From CALMBW01 sp963779645 (lineage in GTDB: Bacteria; Actinomycetota; CADDZG01; WHSQ01): DNA of 64,000 bases. The stretch's first letter is position 1, and the number at the start of each line of letters is the position of its first letter. Of this stretch, positions 25,095-34,221 are shown piece after piece. The notes below the pieces were generated by a model, which was not told the DNA's origin, did not search any database, and saw nothing but the letters and a program-made list of their open reading frames with translations. Location: contig CAVZYX010000005.1 of the NCBI GenBank assembly GCA_963779645.1, positions 1,860,001 through 1,924,000 on the forward strand, in the 5' to 3' direction. The position numbers and the translations under genes are program-made.

Positions 25095-25727
25095 GTGAGG
25101 AAGAGCTTGTTCGTGACATTGCTGGCCCTGTGTTTGATTGCCATCGCTGCCCCCGGCTGGGCAAAGGTCGAAGCCACCCCTCAGGACGCCACGATGATCG
25201 GGCCGGGGATCGACGAGCCCATCGATCTGGACGGCAATGCTGCTCGGAGCTTGCTCGAGAAGACCAACGGATACGAGGCCCTCTACGGCGCTTACATATC
25301 GAGTGATCCTGCTCCGGCGGGTGAGCTGGGGCCGCGCTACACGATCAGTTATCAGGTTGGCGTGCTCGATCACGCGGCCCCCAACAAGACCGAGACGACA
25401 ACTTTCACTCAGTACATGTACCCGTTCGCCGAGGGCGGGCCGATGCTGTTCGTTCCTGAGGGTCAGAAGCTTCCGATCGATGGTGCGCCAGAGATGACGT
25501 CCGGTTGGGCGAGCATCAGCGACTTCGCCATGGAACACCTGCGCTTCTACGGACTGCCGAAGAGGGCCGATGTTTTCCCGGCAGCATCCACGGCCACCGG
25601 AGCCGCGACTCAGGCCAGCACCATCCCTTACATGTGGATCTTGCTCGGAGCACTCGTGTTGGGGGCAGGGCTCCTGTCTCACCGTCGGCTCTGGACCCCC
25701 CACCGACGAGAGGCTGCAATCTCGTAG
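25095..25727 (+). CDS. Secreted or membrane-tethered protein of unknown function
   Basis: This 210-residue protein has a Sec signal (residues 1-23, ending APGWA-KV), an extracytoplasmic domain of about 140 residues, and a C-terminal membrane helix (about 176-195) followed by a basic tail (HRRLWTPHRREA). This is the layout of a type I membrane protein held on the outer face of the cytoplasmic membrane. The GTG start follows AAAGGAG at six bases. It is a single gene between the acetyltransferase and pgk. No family recognised. Confidence 0.75.
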   Translation: MRKSLFVTLLALCLIAIAAPGWAKVEATPQDATMIGPGIDEPIDLDGNAARSLLEKTNGYEALYGAYISSDPAPAGELGPRYTISYQVGVLDHAAPNKTETTTFTQYMYPFAEGGPMLFVPEGQKLPIDGAPEMTSGWASISDFAMEHLRFYGLPKRADVFPAASTATGAATQASTIPYMWILLGALVLGAGLLSHRRLWTPHRREAAIS

Positions 25728-25773
25728 CTCCCACAACTCACTAGTTCGCACCAAGGGCCCTGGGTCTGCTGGA

Positions 25774-25779
25774 TAGACT
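25774..25779 (+). promoter_or_regulatory. -10 box for the pgk operon
   Basis: TAGACT ends nine bases before the pgk ATG, so the transcript would begin within a few bases of the start codon. No ribosome site is visible. Confidence 0.45.
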
Positions 25780-25788
25780 CGGGGCCCT

Positions 25789-27000
25789 ATGAGCGCCCCC
25801 ACCTCTTCACCGCTGCCGACGATCGACGACCTCCAGGTTGCCGGTCAACGGGTGCTCGTGCGCTGTGACTTCAACGTGCCGATCACCCGCGGGCAGATAA
25901 CCGACGACCTTCGGATCAGGGCCGCGATCCCAACACTGGAGCTTCTCCTAGAGCGGGGCGCCAAGCTCGTGCTTTGCTCCCACCTCGGGCGGCCCAAAGG
26001 TCAGGTTGTGGAGGAGCTGAGGCTCGCTCCGGTTGCCCGCGTGCTGGCTCAGCTGATGGGCCGTCCGGTTGAAGCGATCGACGTTTGCGTAGGGCATGAG
26101 GCAGTCTCTGCCTCGCTCTCTCCTGCCGACGTGATCCTGCTAGAGAACCTTCGGTTCGAACCAGGGGAGACGACCAATGACCCCGGCTTCGCAGCACAAC
26201 TTGCCGAGCTTGGGGATCTGTACGTCAACGATGCATTCGGCGCGGCCCACCGTTCGCATGCGTCGGTGGTCGGTGTTGCCGAGCTACTGCCTGCAGCGGC
26301 CGGACTGTTGCTCCTGAACGAGGTCACCAAACTCTCGAGGATCATCGAGTCACCCGACAGCCCATACGTCGCGATCTTGGGTGGTGCCAAAGTCTCAGAC
26401 AAGCTGGCGGTGATCGAGAATCTCTTGGGTCGCGTCGACGCGATGTGCGTTGGCGGTGCGATGGCGTTCACTCTGTTGAAGGCGCAAGGTCACGATGTTG
26501 GCCGTTCGCTCGTCGAAGAGGAGCGCGTCGACGAGACGAAGGACGTTCTCGATCGTGCTGCCAAGAGTGGTGTCCGTATCCACCTTCCGGTCGATGTTGT
26601 GGCGGCAGACTCTCCGGACAAGGGGTCGTTCTCCGAGATCGTTCCGCTCGAGAAGATCGGCGACAGGATGGGTGTGGACGTCGGCCCCGAGACTGTCGCC
26701 AACTTCGCCGAGGAGATCACCGCCGCGAAGACGGTGCTGTGGAATGGACCGATGGGGATCTTCGAGGTTCCCGAGTTCGCCGAAGGGACCAAGGGTGTTG
26801 CAAAGGCTGTTGTGGAGGCCACCCAGAAGGGTGCCTACACGGTGGTCGGTGGCGGCGATTCCGCCGCGGCCCTCAAACAACTTGAACTGACTGATGCGGT
26901 TTCGCACCTCTCTACCGGCGGGGGTGCGTCTCTCGAGTTCCTCGAGGGCAAAGAATTGCCGGGGATCGCCGTCCTATCCAAGAAGGGAAAGACCCAATGA
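25789..27000 (+). CDS. pgk: Phosphoglycerate kinase
   Basis: This 403-residue enzyme transfers phosphate from 1,3-bisphosphoglycerate to ADP. Landmarks are VRCDFNVPI (substrate binding), the GGAKVSDKLAVI nucleotide segment and GGGDSAAALKQL near the C-terminus. It is the first gene of a pgk-tpiA-apgM operon joined by four-base overlaps. Length is typical. Confidence 0.98.
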   Translation: MSAPTSSPLPTIDDLQVAGQRVLVRCDFNVPITRGQITDDLRIRAAIPTLELLLERGAKLVLCSHLGRPKGQVVEELRLAPVARVLAQLMGRPVEAIDVCVGHEAVSASLSPADVILLENLRFEPGETTNDPGFAAQLAELGDLYVNDAFGAAHRSHASVVGVAELLPAAAGLLLLNEVTKLSRIIESPDSPYVAILGGAKVSDKLAVIENLLGRVDAMCVGGAMAFTLLKAQGHDVGRSLVEEERVDETKDVLDRAAKSGVRIHLPVDVVAADSPDKGSFSEIVPLEKIGDRMGVDVGPETVANFAEEITAAKTVLWNGPMGIFEVPEFAEGTKGVAKAVVEATQKGAYTVVGGGDSAAALKQLELTDAVSHLSTGGGASLEFLEGKELPGIAVLSKKGKTQ

Positions 27001-27764
27001 GGATTCCGCTCGTCGCGGGCAACTGGAAGATGTTCAAGTCGCACCTCGATGCGATCCATTTCGTAGAGGAATTGGGGCATCACGTTGCCGACGTTGATCA
27101 AGACAGGATCGAAGTTGTGCTCTGCCCGCCTTTCACAGCGCTCCGGTCGGTACAGACCACCACGGAAGATAGACACCAGCGATTCGTGGTGGGGGCACAG
27201 AACATGCACTGGGAACCCGAGGGCGCATTCACGGGTGAGGTATCGCCTCCGATGTTGCAGGCGCTCCGCTGCAAGTACGTGATCCTCGGCCATTCGGAGA
27301 GACGCGAACTGTTCGCTGAGACCGACGAGACGGTCAACCGCAAGGTGCGAGCCGCGTTCGAACATGAGCTGATCCCGATCATGTGCTGTGGCGAAACAGA
27401 TTCCGAGCGTGAAGCTTCGCAAACCCAGGAGAAGGTCGACCGCCAGGTGCGCCAGGGGCTGGACGGGATCAGTCCCGAGCAAGTGGCCAGAACGGTTGTT
27501 GCCTACGAACCGATCTGGGCGATAGGCACGGGTAAGACGGCCACCCCGGAGGACGCGCAATCCACGATCTCGTACATCCGTGGGGTCCTTCAAGACATGC
27601 ACGGCGAAGAGGTTGCCGCGGCGGTTCGGATCCTCTACGGAGGAAGCGTGAAGGCCGGCAACGCTGCTGCACTGTTCGGTCAACCGGATATCGATGGCGG
27701 TTTGGTCGGCGGAGCTTCATTGGACGCGGTGGAGTTCGCCCAGATCGTGAAAGCAGCGAAATGA
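26997..27764 (+). CDS. tpiA: Triosephosphate isomerase
   Basis: This 255-residue TIM barrel interconverts the triose phosphates. GNWKMFKS (catalytic Lys), GHSERR (catalytic His) and YEPIWAIGTGKTATPEDA (catalytic Glu) are all present, as is the phosphate-gripping LYGGSVKAGN. The ATG overlaps the pgk stop, and its stop overlaps the next start. Confidence 0.98.
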   Translation: MRIPLVAGNWKMFKSHLDAIHFVEELGHHVADVDQDRIEVVLCPPFTALRSVQTTTEDRHQRFVVGAQNMHWEPEGAFTGEVSPPMLQALRCKYVILGHSERRELFAETDETVNRKVRAAFEHELIPIMCCGETDSEREASQTQEKVDRQVRQGLDGISPEQVARTVVAYEPIWAIGTGKTATPEDAQSTISYIRGVLQDMHGEEVAAAVRILYGGSVKAGNAAALFGQPDIDGGLVGGASLDAVEFAQIVKAAK

Positions 27765-29053
27765 GTCCGAAGCAGGTCCTGTACGTGATCCTCGACGGCC
27801 TCGGTGACGACCCGCTGCCTGAGCTCGACGGCCGGACGCCACTCGAAGCAGCCGCAACGCCACACCTTGATCGCCTAGCGCGAGACGGGCGCAACGGTTA
27901 CGTGACCACCGTGGGGGAGGGCATCGCTCCCGAGTCAGACATCGCGGTGTTCGCGATCCTCGGGTACGACCCCCACGAGCATCATTCCGGTCGCGGCCCC
28001 CTTGAGTCGGTAGGTGCGGGTCTGAATGTCAACGATGGAGATCTCGCTTACAGGGTCAACTTCGCGACCGTCGAAAGTGACGGTGATCGTTGGGCGATCG
28101 TCGACCGACGGGTGGGCCGCGATCTCTCCTCGGAGGAAGCGCACGCGCTGGCTGAAGAGGTACAGCAGAAAGTCGAGATCTCGGGGGCCGACTTCGACTT
28201 CCGAGCGACGATCGGACACCGAGGGATCCTCGTGCTGCGGTCTCACGACGGGAAGTTGTCCGCAGAGGTTAAGAACTCCGACCCCGCATACGCGCGCCAG
28301 GGCGCGCTCGGTGTGGCTTTGGAAACGTTCGACAACCACGTCGTCCATGTAGGACCTATCGAAGGCAATGAAGGCGACCCCGCTGCCGAACTCGGAGCCA
28401 AGCTGACGAACGAATGGCTCGCTGCCGCGCACGAGGTGCTCGAGCGTTCGGAGATCAACGCGAAGCGCCGGGCGGCCGGGAAACTTCCAGGCAACTTCAT
28501 CCTCACGCGTGATGGTGGCGACCACGTTCCGCAGCTTCAACCGTTCAAAGAGAAGTTCGGTTTGTCGATGGGCTGCTTCGTGGAGATGCCAGTAGAGCTT
28601 GGTATCGCTCGCTTGATGGGGATGGGTGTCGTGGACGCACCGACCGGGATCCCGGAAGAAGAGCAATACGAAGCGTGGGCAGAACTCGCGCTCGAGGCCA
28701 TCCAGGGCTACGACGGCCTGTACATCCACATCAAAGGCCCAGACGTTCCCGCACATGACGGCGACTACGAGGCGAAGATCCGCAACATCGAGAAGATCGA
28801 TTCGATCTTCTTCGAGGTTTTGATGGGCGGTGTTGATCTGCGGAAGACGGTCATCGCGGTCACGGCAGACCATTCCACCAGCTGCGCCCGGAAGGCTCAC
28901 ACCGACGGACCGGTGCCGCTGCTCATCTCGGGAGGGAACGTGAGCAGCGACTCCGTTGGCTCCTACGGTGAGACGGTCTCTCGACAGGGCGCCCTAGGTC
29001 ACCTCAAAGGGACCGAGATCATGCCGAACCTCGTCAGGCTGGCCAAGGACTGA
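27761..29053 (+). CDS. apgM: Cofactor-independent phosphoglycerate mutase, archaeal type
   Basis: This 430-residue protein belongs to the ApgM branch of the alkaline-phosphatase superfamily rather than to GpmI or GpmA. It starts VLYVILDGLGDDPLPELDG, with metal-binding Asp. The nucleophile Ser lies in PESDIAVFAILGYDP, and the C-terminal metal ligands are in HIKGPDVPAHDGD and TADHST. It interconverts 3- and 2-phosphoglycerate and completes a pgk-tpiA-apgM operon. The archaeal-type enzyme is uncommon in actinobacteria as the glycolytic operon's mutase. Confidence 0.93.
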   Translation: MSPKQVLYVILDGLGDDPLPELDGRTPLEAAATPHLDRLARDGRNGYVTTVGEGIAPESDIAVFAILGYDPHEHHSGRGPLESVGAGLNVNDGDLAYRVNFATVESDGDRWAIVDRRVGRDLSSEEAHALAEEVQQKVEISGADFDFRATIGHRGILVLRSHDGKLSAEVKNSDPAYARQGALGVALETFDNHVVHVGPIEGNEGDPAAELGAKLTNEWLAAAHEVLERSEINAKRRAAGKLPGNFILTRDGGDHVPQLQPFKEKFGLSMGCFVEMPVELGIARLMGMGVVDAPTGIPEEEQYEAWAELALEAIQGYDGLYIHIKGPDVPAHDGDYEAKIRNIEKIDSIFFEVLMGGVDLRKTVIAVTADHSTSCARKAHTDGPVPLLISGGNVSSDSVGSYGETVSRQGALGHLKGTEIMPNLVRLAKD

Positions 29054-29103
29054 GCTGCCGACAACCCGACCTTTGAACCTGGTGTTTGGGTACCTAACTG
29101 GCG

Positions 29104-29119
29104 TACTATCGCGCTAGTA
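29104..29119 (+). promoter_or_regulatory. Operator-like palindrome overlapping the blaI -10 box
   Basis: TACTATCGCGCTAGTA is a near-perfect palindrome (only the sixth base and its partner do not pair) and contains the TACTAT -10 box. It lies 26-41 bases before the BlaI-family gene. BlaI/MecI repressors bind dyads with TAC-type half-sites, so this is the likely self-regulating operator. Confidence 0.6.
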
Positions 29120-29144
29120 GAGAGTATTTCTGGGGGGAGCGACT

Positions 29145-29549
29145 TTGAGTGCCGCACGGCGTAAACACACGCTTGCTGAGGTCCTTGGGCCTCTAGAGAA
29201 CGAGATCATGAACGTCGTCTGGGACCTCGGCGAGGTCACGGTCAGGGATGTTCACACCGCTCTCGAAGCGAAGCGAGCTATCGCTTACACGACCGTGATG
29301 ACCACCCTCGGCCGTCTCGCCGACAAGGGTTTCCTGAGGCGGATCGAGCAGCAGCCAGCCCACCATTACGACGCGATCGTTTCACGAGAGGAATACGCCG
29401 ACTCGACGGTAAGGTCTGTTGTCGATTGGCTCGTTGATCATTTCCCCGACCCCGCCGTCGCTTACTTCGTGGACCGCGTCGAAAAGGAAGACAGCGAGGT
29501 CATCGACAAGCTCAGAGCAGCGATCGACCAGCGGAAGCGTAAGAGGTGA
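29145..29549 (+). CDS. BlaI/MecI-family transcriptional repressor
   Basis: This 134-residue winged-helix regulator shows the family signature: LGPLENEIMNVVWDLGEVTVRDVH, then AYTTVMTTLGRLADKGFLRR in the recognition helix and wing. BlaI-type repressors are inactivated by cleavage triggered by a partner M56 peptidase, which is the next gene, overlapping by four bases. No beta-lactamase or PBP gene is adjacent, so the regulated target may be a cell-wall or stress function elsewhere. The TTG start follows a GGGGGGAGC ribosome site. Confidence 0.9.
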   Translation: MSAARRKHTLAEVLGPLENEIMNVVWDLGEVTVRDVHTALEAKRAIAYTTVMTTLGRLADKGFLRRIEQQPAHHYDAIVSREEYADSTVRSVVDWLVDHFPDPAVAYFVDRVEKEDSEVIDKLRAAIDQRKRKR

Positions 29550-30946
29550 TCGGGGCAGCCCCCACAGTACTGACGCTCGAAACGGACTCCGCTTGGATGG
29601 TGATCCTTGCGGTTTCTTTCGCAACCCTCATCGGTGCTCTGATCGCTAGGCGTTTGCTAGCTCGACCGGGTGGCATGGCGTCGAGCGTGTTGCTGATCAC
29701 CCCATTACTTCTTCCTTTGGTTGCGGGTCTTATCTATCAGCGCGGACTTCTCCCAGAGGTATCTGTGATGAGACCGTTCGGCAGTGCACTGTTCGATCGC
29801 TCCGAGCAGTTGTTCCACCTTCTTATGGTGAACGACGGCACTGCGATGGTTCCGTACGCGATCTACGGGAGCGCAGGTCCGTGGATCTTGCTCTTCGGGC
29901 TGTCGGTCGTTTCTTTCATGCTCATCCGCAGGGCCGTTGGCATGTTCATGGTGCGTCGGCTCATCAATCGTTGTGAACGGATCGAGGACCCGGACCTCCT
30001 TCGTAGGGTCGAACGCTTGTCGCGTGAAGCCGGCCTCTACTACGTACCCGATGTGTTGCTACTCCCCGAGAGGATCACCGGCGCATTCGCAGCCGGCTTC
30101 CGTAAGGGAGTGATCCTTATCTCTGCAGACCTTCTCGAAGCCTTGGAACCCGAAGAACTCCAGGGGATCCTGGCGCACGAGGTGGCCCATCTCCAATCCC
30201 GGGATGTCCCAGTGGTTTTTGCGGCCGGGATCCTGCGGGATCTGGTCGTGTGGAACCCACTGGCCCACGTGGCTTTGCGGCGGCTGGTTAGAGATCGCGA
30301 GTTCGAAGCCGATCGTCGAGCAGCAGCGCTTACCGGGGATCCACTGTCGGTCGCATCCGGCCTGCTGAAGATCGTCGAGCTCGCCCAAGACAAGCGATCG
30401 ATAGGTCAGAAGGCAGTCCTAGCGTTCTGGAGGCCTGGGTACGGGATCTCGAGACGCGTCGGCGACCTCATCGCCGTCGCGGATGGGCGCGCGAACGTCG
30501 CAACGCTGGGCAAGCTGCCTTTCGTTGCGGCAGCCACACTGGTCGGTGTTCTCGGCCTACAGGTGGCCGAGCGTGTGGTGGGTGAGAACCCCGGTGCCTA
30601 CGCGATCGTGTGGGGCGATCCTTCGCCGATAGGAGGCGAGTTCTACGAGGTGCCAAAGAGGCTGGCGAAGGGGAACTGGCCGGCGCGTGGGGCAACCGTT
30701 TCCACTCGATCGAACTCCAAGGTCGACCTGGCTCTGCCGGTACGAAACCTAGGTAAGAGTCCCGAACTTGCCCCCGGTCTGAAGGTCAACCCTGGGGATG
30801 TGGAGGAATGGATGTTCGCGGTCGAGCGCCGTATCCAGGTGCAGACCTTTGCAACCCTCAGATGGGAAGCCCGTCAGAACTGGACGGCCGAGCCGATCTT
30901 CTCAGGCCCGATCGGCTTCTACAGGTTCGAGAACCAGCAGATCTGA
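29546..30946 (+). CDS. BlaR1-like M56/M48 membrane metallopeptidase
   Basis: This 466-residue protein has about four hydrophobic segments (near residues 12-35, 45-65, 105-130 and 325-345) and the zinc motif HEVAH at about residue 211, with the third ligand Glu in REFEADRRA. It resembles the peptidase part of BlaR1/MecR1, but the C-terminal penicillin-sensing domain is replaced by a roughly 110-residue domain of unknown type. It likely cleaves or destabilises the adjacent BlaI-family repressor after an envelope signal. Translationally coupled to the repressor gene. Confidence 0.88.
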   Translation: MIGAAPTVLTLETDSAWMVILAVSFATLIGALIARRLLARPGGMASSVLLITPLLLPLVAGLIYQRGLLPEVSVMRPFGSALFDRSEQLFHLLMVNDGTAMVPYAIYGSAGPWILLFGLSVVSFMLIRRAVGMFMVRRLINRCERIEDPDLLRRVERLSREAGLYYVPDVLLLPERITGAFAAGFRKGVILISADLLEALEPEELQGILAHEVAHLQSRDVPVVFAAGILRDLVVWNPLAHVALRRLVRDREFEADRRAAALTGDPLSVASGLLKIVELAQDKRSIGQKAVLAFWRPGYGISRRVGDLIAVADGRANVATLGKLPFVAAATLVGVLGLQVAERVVGENPGAYAIVWGDPSPIGGEFYEVPKRLAKGNWPARGATVSTRSNSKVDLALPVRNLGKSPELAPGLKVNPGDVEEWMFAVERRIQVQTFATLRWEARQNWTAEPIFSGPIGFYRFENQQI

Positions 30947-31000
30947 CCTCTGCGCTACCCTTAGGGCTGTTCCTACTCAACCAAGAACGAGGTGCTTGAA

Positions 31001-31228
31001 GTGACTCCGATCCTTGTGATCATCCACGTGATCGCATCCCTGATGTTGATCCTGTTCATCCTTCTCCACGCGGGACGTGGTGGTGGGGTCTCCGAGATGT
31101 TCGGTGGCGGCATGCAGACGCAAGCCATGGGCTCCACAGTGATGGAGCGCAACCTTGACCGCATCACGATCATCACCGCCATCGTCTTCACCGGCACGAC
31201 CATCCTGCTGGCCTTCCGGCTTTCCTAA
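31001..31228 (+). CDS. secG: Protein translocase subunit SecG
   Basis: From the GTG at 31001 the product has 75 residues with two membrane helices (about 2-20 and 51-70) joined by the conserved LLHAGRGGGVSEMFGGG segment. SecG stimulates SecYEG-driven export. GAGG lies eight bases before this GTG; a GTG at 30992 would add three residues and is also possible. SecG commonly follows tpi in bacteria; here the BlaI/M56 pair and apgM stand between. Confidence 0.92.
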   Translation: MTPILVIIHVIASLMLILFILLHAGRGGGVSEMFGGGMQTQAMGSTVMERNLDRITIITAIVFTGTTILLAFRLS

Positions 31229-31245
31229 CCTTAGGTGGTGGCCTC

Positions 31246-32862
31246 GTGCGCCGGCTGAGCCTGGTTCTTTGCCTGGCGCTGTTGAGCGCATGTACGTCTG
31301 ACCCGGACTCGGCCCCCTCTCCCGGCTCGTCTTCTGCGGGGAGCGTCGGCGCCTTGCCCTCGCCGTCTTTGGGTGGCTTCACAGAGTCTGAGGACGTCTT
31401 GGATGTCGCGATCCCCGAACCCGCAACACTCGATCCGATGCGGATCCAAGATCCGGGCTCGGTGCTGGTCGCCCGGCAGCTGTACGAGGGGCTAACCGCC
31501 TGGGATCAAACCAGCGAGACCGTTGTGCCGGCCGCTGCGGAGTCGTGGGACGTCTCCGACGGGGGTCGCCGGTTCACTTTTCTGCTGCGCGCCGGGATGA
31601 CTTTCCATGACGGCTCGCCGGTGACGTCGAAAGACTTCGCCTACGCCTTCGACCGGATCGCTCGAAAAGAGAATGGTGCCGAGCTCGCTTATGCCTTGGA
31701 AGGGATCGAGGGCTTCACGGACGTGAATCAAGAGGGTGCCAAGACGGGACTTAGCGGGATCAAGACGCCGGATGACCTGACGTTGGTCATCGACCTCACC
31801 GAACCGTTCATGGAGTTCCCCGCCATCCTCACCCACCCCGGCCTGGTGCCCCTTTCTCGAACGGTAGTCGAGCAAGAGGACACCTTCATCGAGCAACCGG
31901 TAGGCAACGGTCCATTCCAGATCGTCGAGCCCTGGACACCCGGTGCCCCGGTCGTGCTCCGTCGTTTCGACGGTTTCGTCCGCACACCGCCTTTGGACGG
32001 CATCCGCTTCTTCTCTTTCCCGGATGCCGCAGCGTCCTGGCTTGGGTTCGTGAACGGCGAGTTCGATGTCGCCGAGGTTCCTGCCGGTCAGGTCGATGCA
32101 GCTGCCCAGACGTATGGGGATCGCGGTTACGTGCCTTTCCTCGCTACCTATGGATTCGGGATGAACCTCAGTTCGGATCACCTTGACGATCGGAAACTGC
32201 GAGAGGCGATCACGAAAGCCATCGATCGCGAGAGCATCATCCAGCGCATCTACAAAGACACCATGACGCTGCCCAGGGGAATCGTTCCATCTGGCATGCC
32301 GGGCTTCCTCGAGAACGTGTGCGGGGAAGTCTGCGAACACCGACCCGATGAGGCGGAGAGGATCGTTGACCGTCTGTCTCGCGCCCAAAGAAAGATACGC
32401 ATCGACTACACGGCAGGCGAACCTCATGATCTTCTGGCTCGGACGGTCAGGGCGGATCTCGAAGCAGTCGGTCTCGAGGTATCGCTCCATGGTTACTCCT
32501 TCGGGAAGTACATCGAGATCCTGCAGAGCGGCAACCAGCAGATGTACCGACTTGGATGGATCGCGGAGTTCCCGACGGCTCATGTGTTCCTTGACCCACT
32601 CTTCTCCTCGGATTCGCCGGACAACCACTCAGGCTTCGCATCAGAGAAGGTCGACAGACTCCTCGCACAGGCCGAGGCGGAAGCCGCGCCGGGCCGAAGG
32701 GTTCAGCTCTATGTTGCGGCCGAGAAGGAGATCATGAAGACGATCCCGATCGCACCGATCGGAACATTCCTTATGCACTGGGCAGCGCAAGGATCTGTAG
32801 AAGGCATCGTCTTCGACGTGCTCGGAGGATTCGACGCCGTCGATATCAAGTTCACCGAATAG
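31246..32862 (+). CDS. Peptide/nickel-type ABC solute-binding lipoprotein
   Basis: This 538-residue protein of the SBP_bac_5 (DppA/OppA) family begins with a lipoprotein signal (LALLSACTS; the lipid-modified Cys is about residue 16). A Ser/Pro/Gly linker is followed by the family motifs VPAAAESWDVSDGGRRFTF and TFHDGSPVTSKDFAYAFDR. It should bind oligopeptides or similar ligands outside the membrane. No permease or ATPase genes are adjacent, so either the partners are elsewhere or it acts without a dedicated transporter. A second, shorter homologue follows directly. Confidence 0.9.
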   Translation: MRRLSLVLCLALLSACTSDPDSAPSPGSSSAGSVGALPSPSLGGFTESEDVLDVAIPEPATLDPMRIQDPGSVLVARQLYEGLTAWDQTSETVVPAAAESWDVSDGGRRFTFLLRAGMTFHDGSPVTSKDFAYAFDRIARKENGAELAYALEGIEGFTDVNQEGAKTGLSGIKTPDDLTLVIDLTEPFMEFPAILTHPGLVPLSRTVVEQEDTFIEQPVGNGPFQIVEPWTPGAPVVLRRFDGFVRTPPLDGIRFFSFPDAAASWLGFVNGEFDVAEVPAGQVDAAAQTYGDRGYVPFLATYGFGMNLSSDHLDDRKLREAITKAIDRESIIQRIYKDTMTLPRGIVPSGMPGFLENVCGEVCEHRPDEAERIVDRLSRAQRKIRIDYTAGEPHDLLARTVRADLEAVGLEVSLHGYSFGKYIEILQSGNQQMYRLGWIAEFPTAHVFLDPLFSSDSPDNHSGFASEKVDRLLAQAEAEAAPGRRVQLYVAAEKEIMKTIPIAPIGTFLMHWAAQGSVEGIVFDVLGGFDAVDIKFTE

Positions 32863-34170
32863 ATGCAGCATCGTACGGCTGCCGCTGTCCTAGCGATCCT
32901 GATCGGAGCTTCGTGCACATCTAGCTCTCAGCCACCGCCGGTACCGAGTCCTTCAGAAGGATCGGCGCGGCCCCCACGTGGCGGAGAGATCGTCTTCGGA
33001 GTCCTGGGTGAGCCGGTCACCCTCGACCCTTACTCACCGGTGGCATCAGATCTCACGCTGGCTCTTACACGACCTCTTTACCCTTCGTTGTTCCGGGTCC
33101 AACCGGACGGATCAGCTGTTCCGGAACTCGCCGACTCGCTTTCCCGGATGTCGGGTGGTTCTACGAGGGTCACCCTGCGTGACGCGAACTGGAGCAACGG
33201 CAGGCCGATCACCGCAGATGACGTTCTCGCTACATGGAGGCGCGCTCAACTCCCATCGGGGCTTGCTCTCGCGTCACGAGCGAGCATCGAAGGGAACGAC
33301 ATCATCTTCGAGGGACTAGGGCGTGTTGAGAAGATCGCCCTCGCTACTCGAGCTCCCATCCTTCCAAGTGGAAAGGTTCGCGCCGGTGTGTATGGAGGCC
33401 CCTTCGTTCTGGCTGACAGGACACCCGGCCTGCAACTCATTTACGAACCGAACGATGAATGGCTCGGCGAGCCCCCCTTGCTCGACCGATTGATCGTCCA
33501 GCACATCGATTCCCTCGAGATCATGTTGGCTTTGCTCGAAGACGGGCGGCTCGACGCCGCCGCCCCTCCCTCGACCGTGAACCTCGAAGAGCGTCTCGAT
33601 GAGACGCAGTTGAAGTTCGCGCGGGATCTGGGATGGGAGTCGATCCGCCTGGACGCGCGCGGCGGGGCAGAGGTCGCAACCGGACTCTTCGCCGCGCTCG
33701 ACCGGGTCGCTCTGGCTGAAGGATTGATCCGGTCGGATGGACGGATCGCCAACACACCGTGGCCGACTCCGGGCGATGAAAGCGTAGAAGGGAGTTGGGA
33801 TCTGCCCGACGCGGCGATCGATGTTTCGGCCTCCATGGCCGTTCCGCGCGGGGACGAACTACTGGGACTGCTACAACGAGCCTTGCAGCTTCAGCTTCTC
33901 GATCGAGAGGTTGCTTTGGACCTGATCGACATCGATGTGGCGACCTTCTACGGTCCATGGAGAGACTCGAACCCAGCTTCGGTCTCCCTCATGCGTGTCG
34001 CGGGAGGACCACTCGGCGAAGCGGGGGAGCCGGGCCTCGACCCCGCCGAGGTCCTGCCTCTCTTCCAGGTCTTCTCCTATCTCGTCTGGCAGGAGGGGGT
34101 AGAAGGCATGCGCGTGAACGGAACCTTTGAAGGTCCCCTCTGGAACGCCCAAGAGTGGTCCAAGCCCTAG
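32863..34170 (+). CDS. Second, shorter ABC solute-binding lipoprotein
   Basis: This 435-residue protein has a lipoprotein signal (LIGASCTSSS) and a Pro/Ser linker. The SBP_bac_5 start is clear (GGEIVFGVLGEPVTLDPYSP; NWSNGRPITADDVLATWRRA). It is about 100 residues shorter than its upstream relative and its C-terminal lobe is divergent, so it may bind a different ligand or serve a sensory role. The ATG comes immediately after the previous stop, indicating one transcript. A terminator-like hairpin follows the gene. Confidence 0.82.
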   Translation: MQHRTAAAVLAILIGASCTSSSQPPPVPSPSEGSARPPRGGEIVFGVLGEPVTLDPYSPVASDLTLALTRPLYPSLFRVQPDGSAVPELADSLSRMSGGSTRVTLRDANWSNGRPITADDVLATWRRAQLPSGLALASRASIEGNDIIFEGLGRVEKIALATRAPILPSGKVRAGVYGGPFVLADRTPGLQLIYEPNDEWLGEPPLLDRLIVQHIDSLEIMLALLEDGRLDAAAPPSTVNLEERLDETQLKFARDLGWESIRLDARGGAEVATGLFAALDRVALAEGLIRSDGRIANTPWPTPGDESVEGSWDLPDAAIDVSASMAVPRGDELLGLLQRALQLQLLDREVALDLIDIDVATFYGPWRDSNPASVSLMRVAGGPLGEAGEPGLDPAEVLPLFQVFSYLVWQEGVEGMRVNGTFEGPLWNAQEWSKP

Positions 34171-34188
34171 TCCAGATATAGTCTCGAC

Positions 34189-34215
34189 AAGCCCTGGTCA
34201 CTCGGGGCTTTCTCT
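34189..34215 (+). terminator. Terminator after the solute-binding protein genes
   Basis: AAGCCC and GGGCTT form a 6-bp stem around a 10-base loop, followed by TCTCT. It lies 18 bases after the stop and just before the tRNA. Confidence 0.55.
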
Positions 34216-34221
34216 ACGCCC

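Noticed and set aside
26835..27683. Reverse-strand 282-codon frame across pgk and tpiA
   Set aside because: It spans two firmly identified forward genes and has no start signals.
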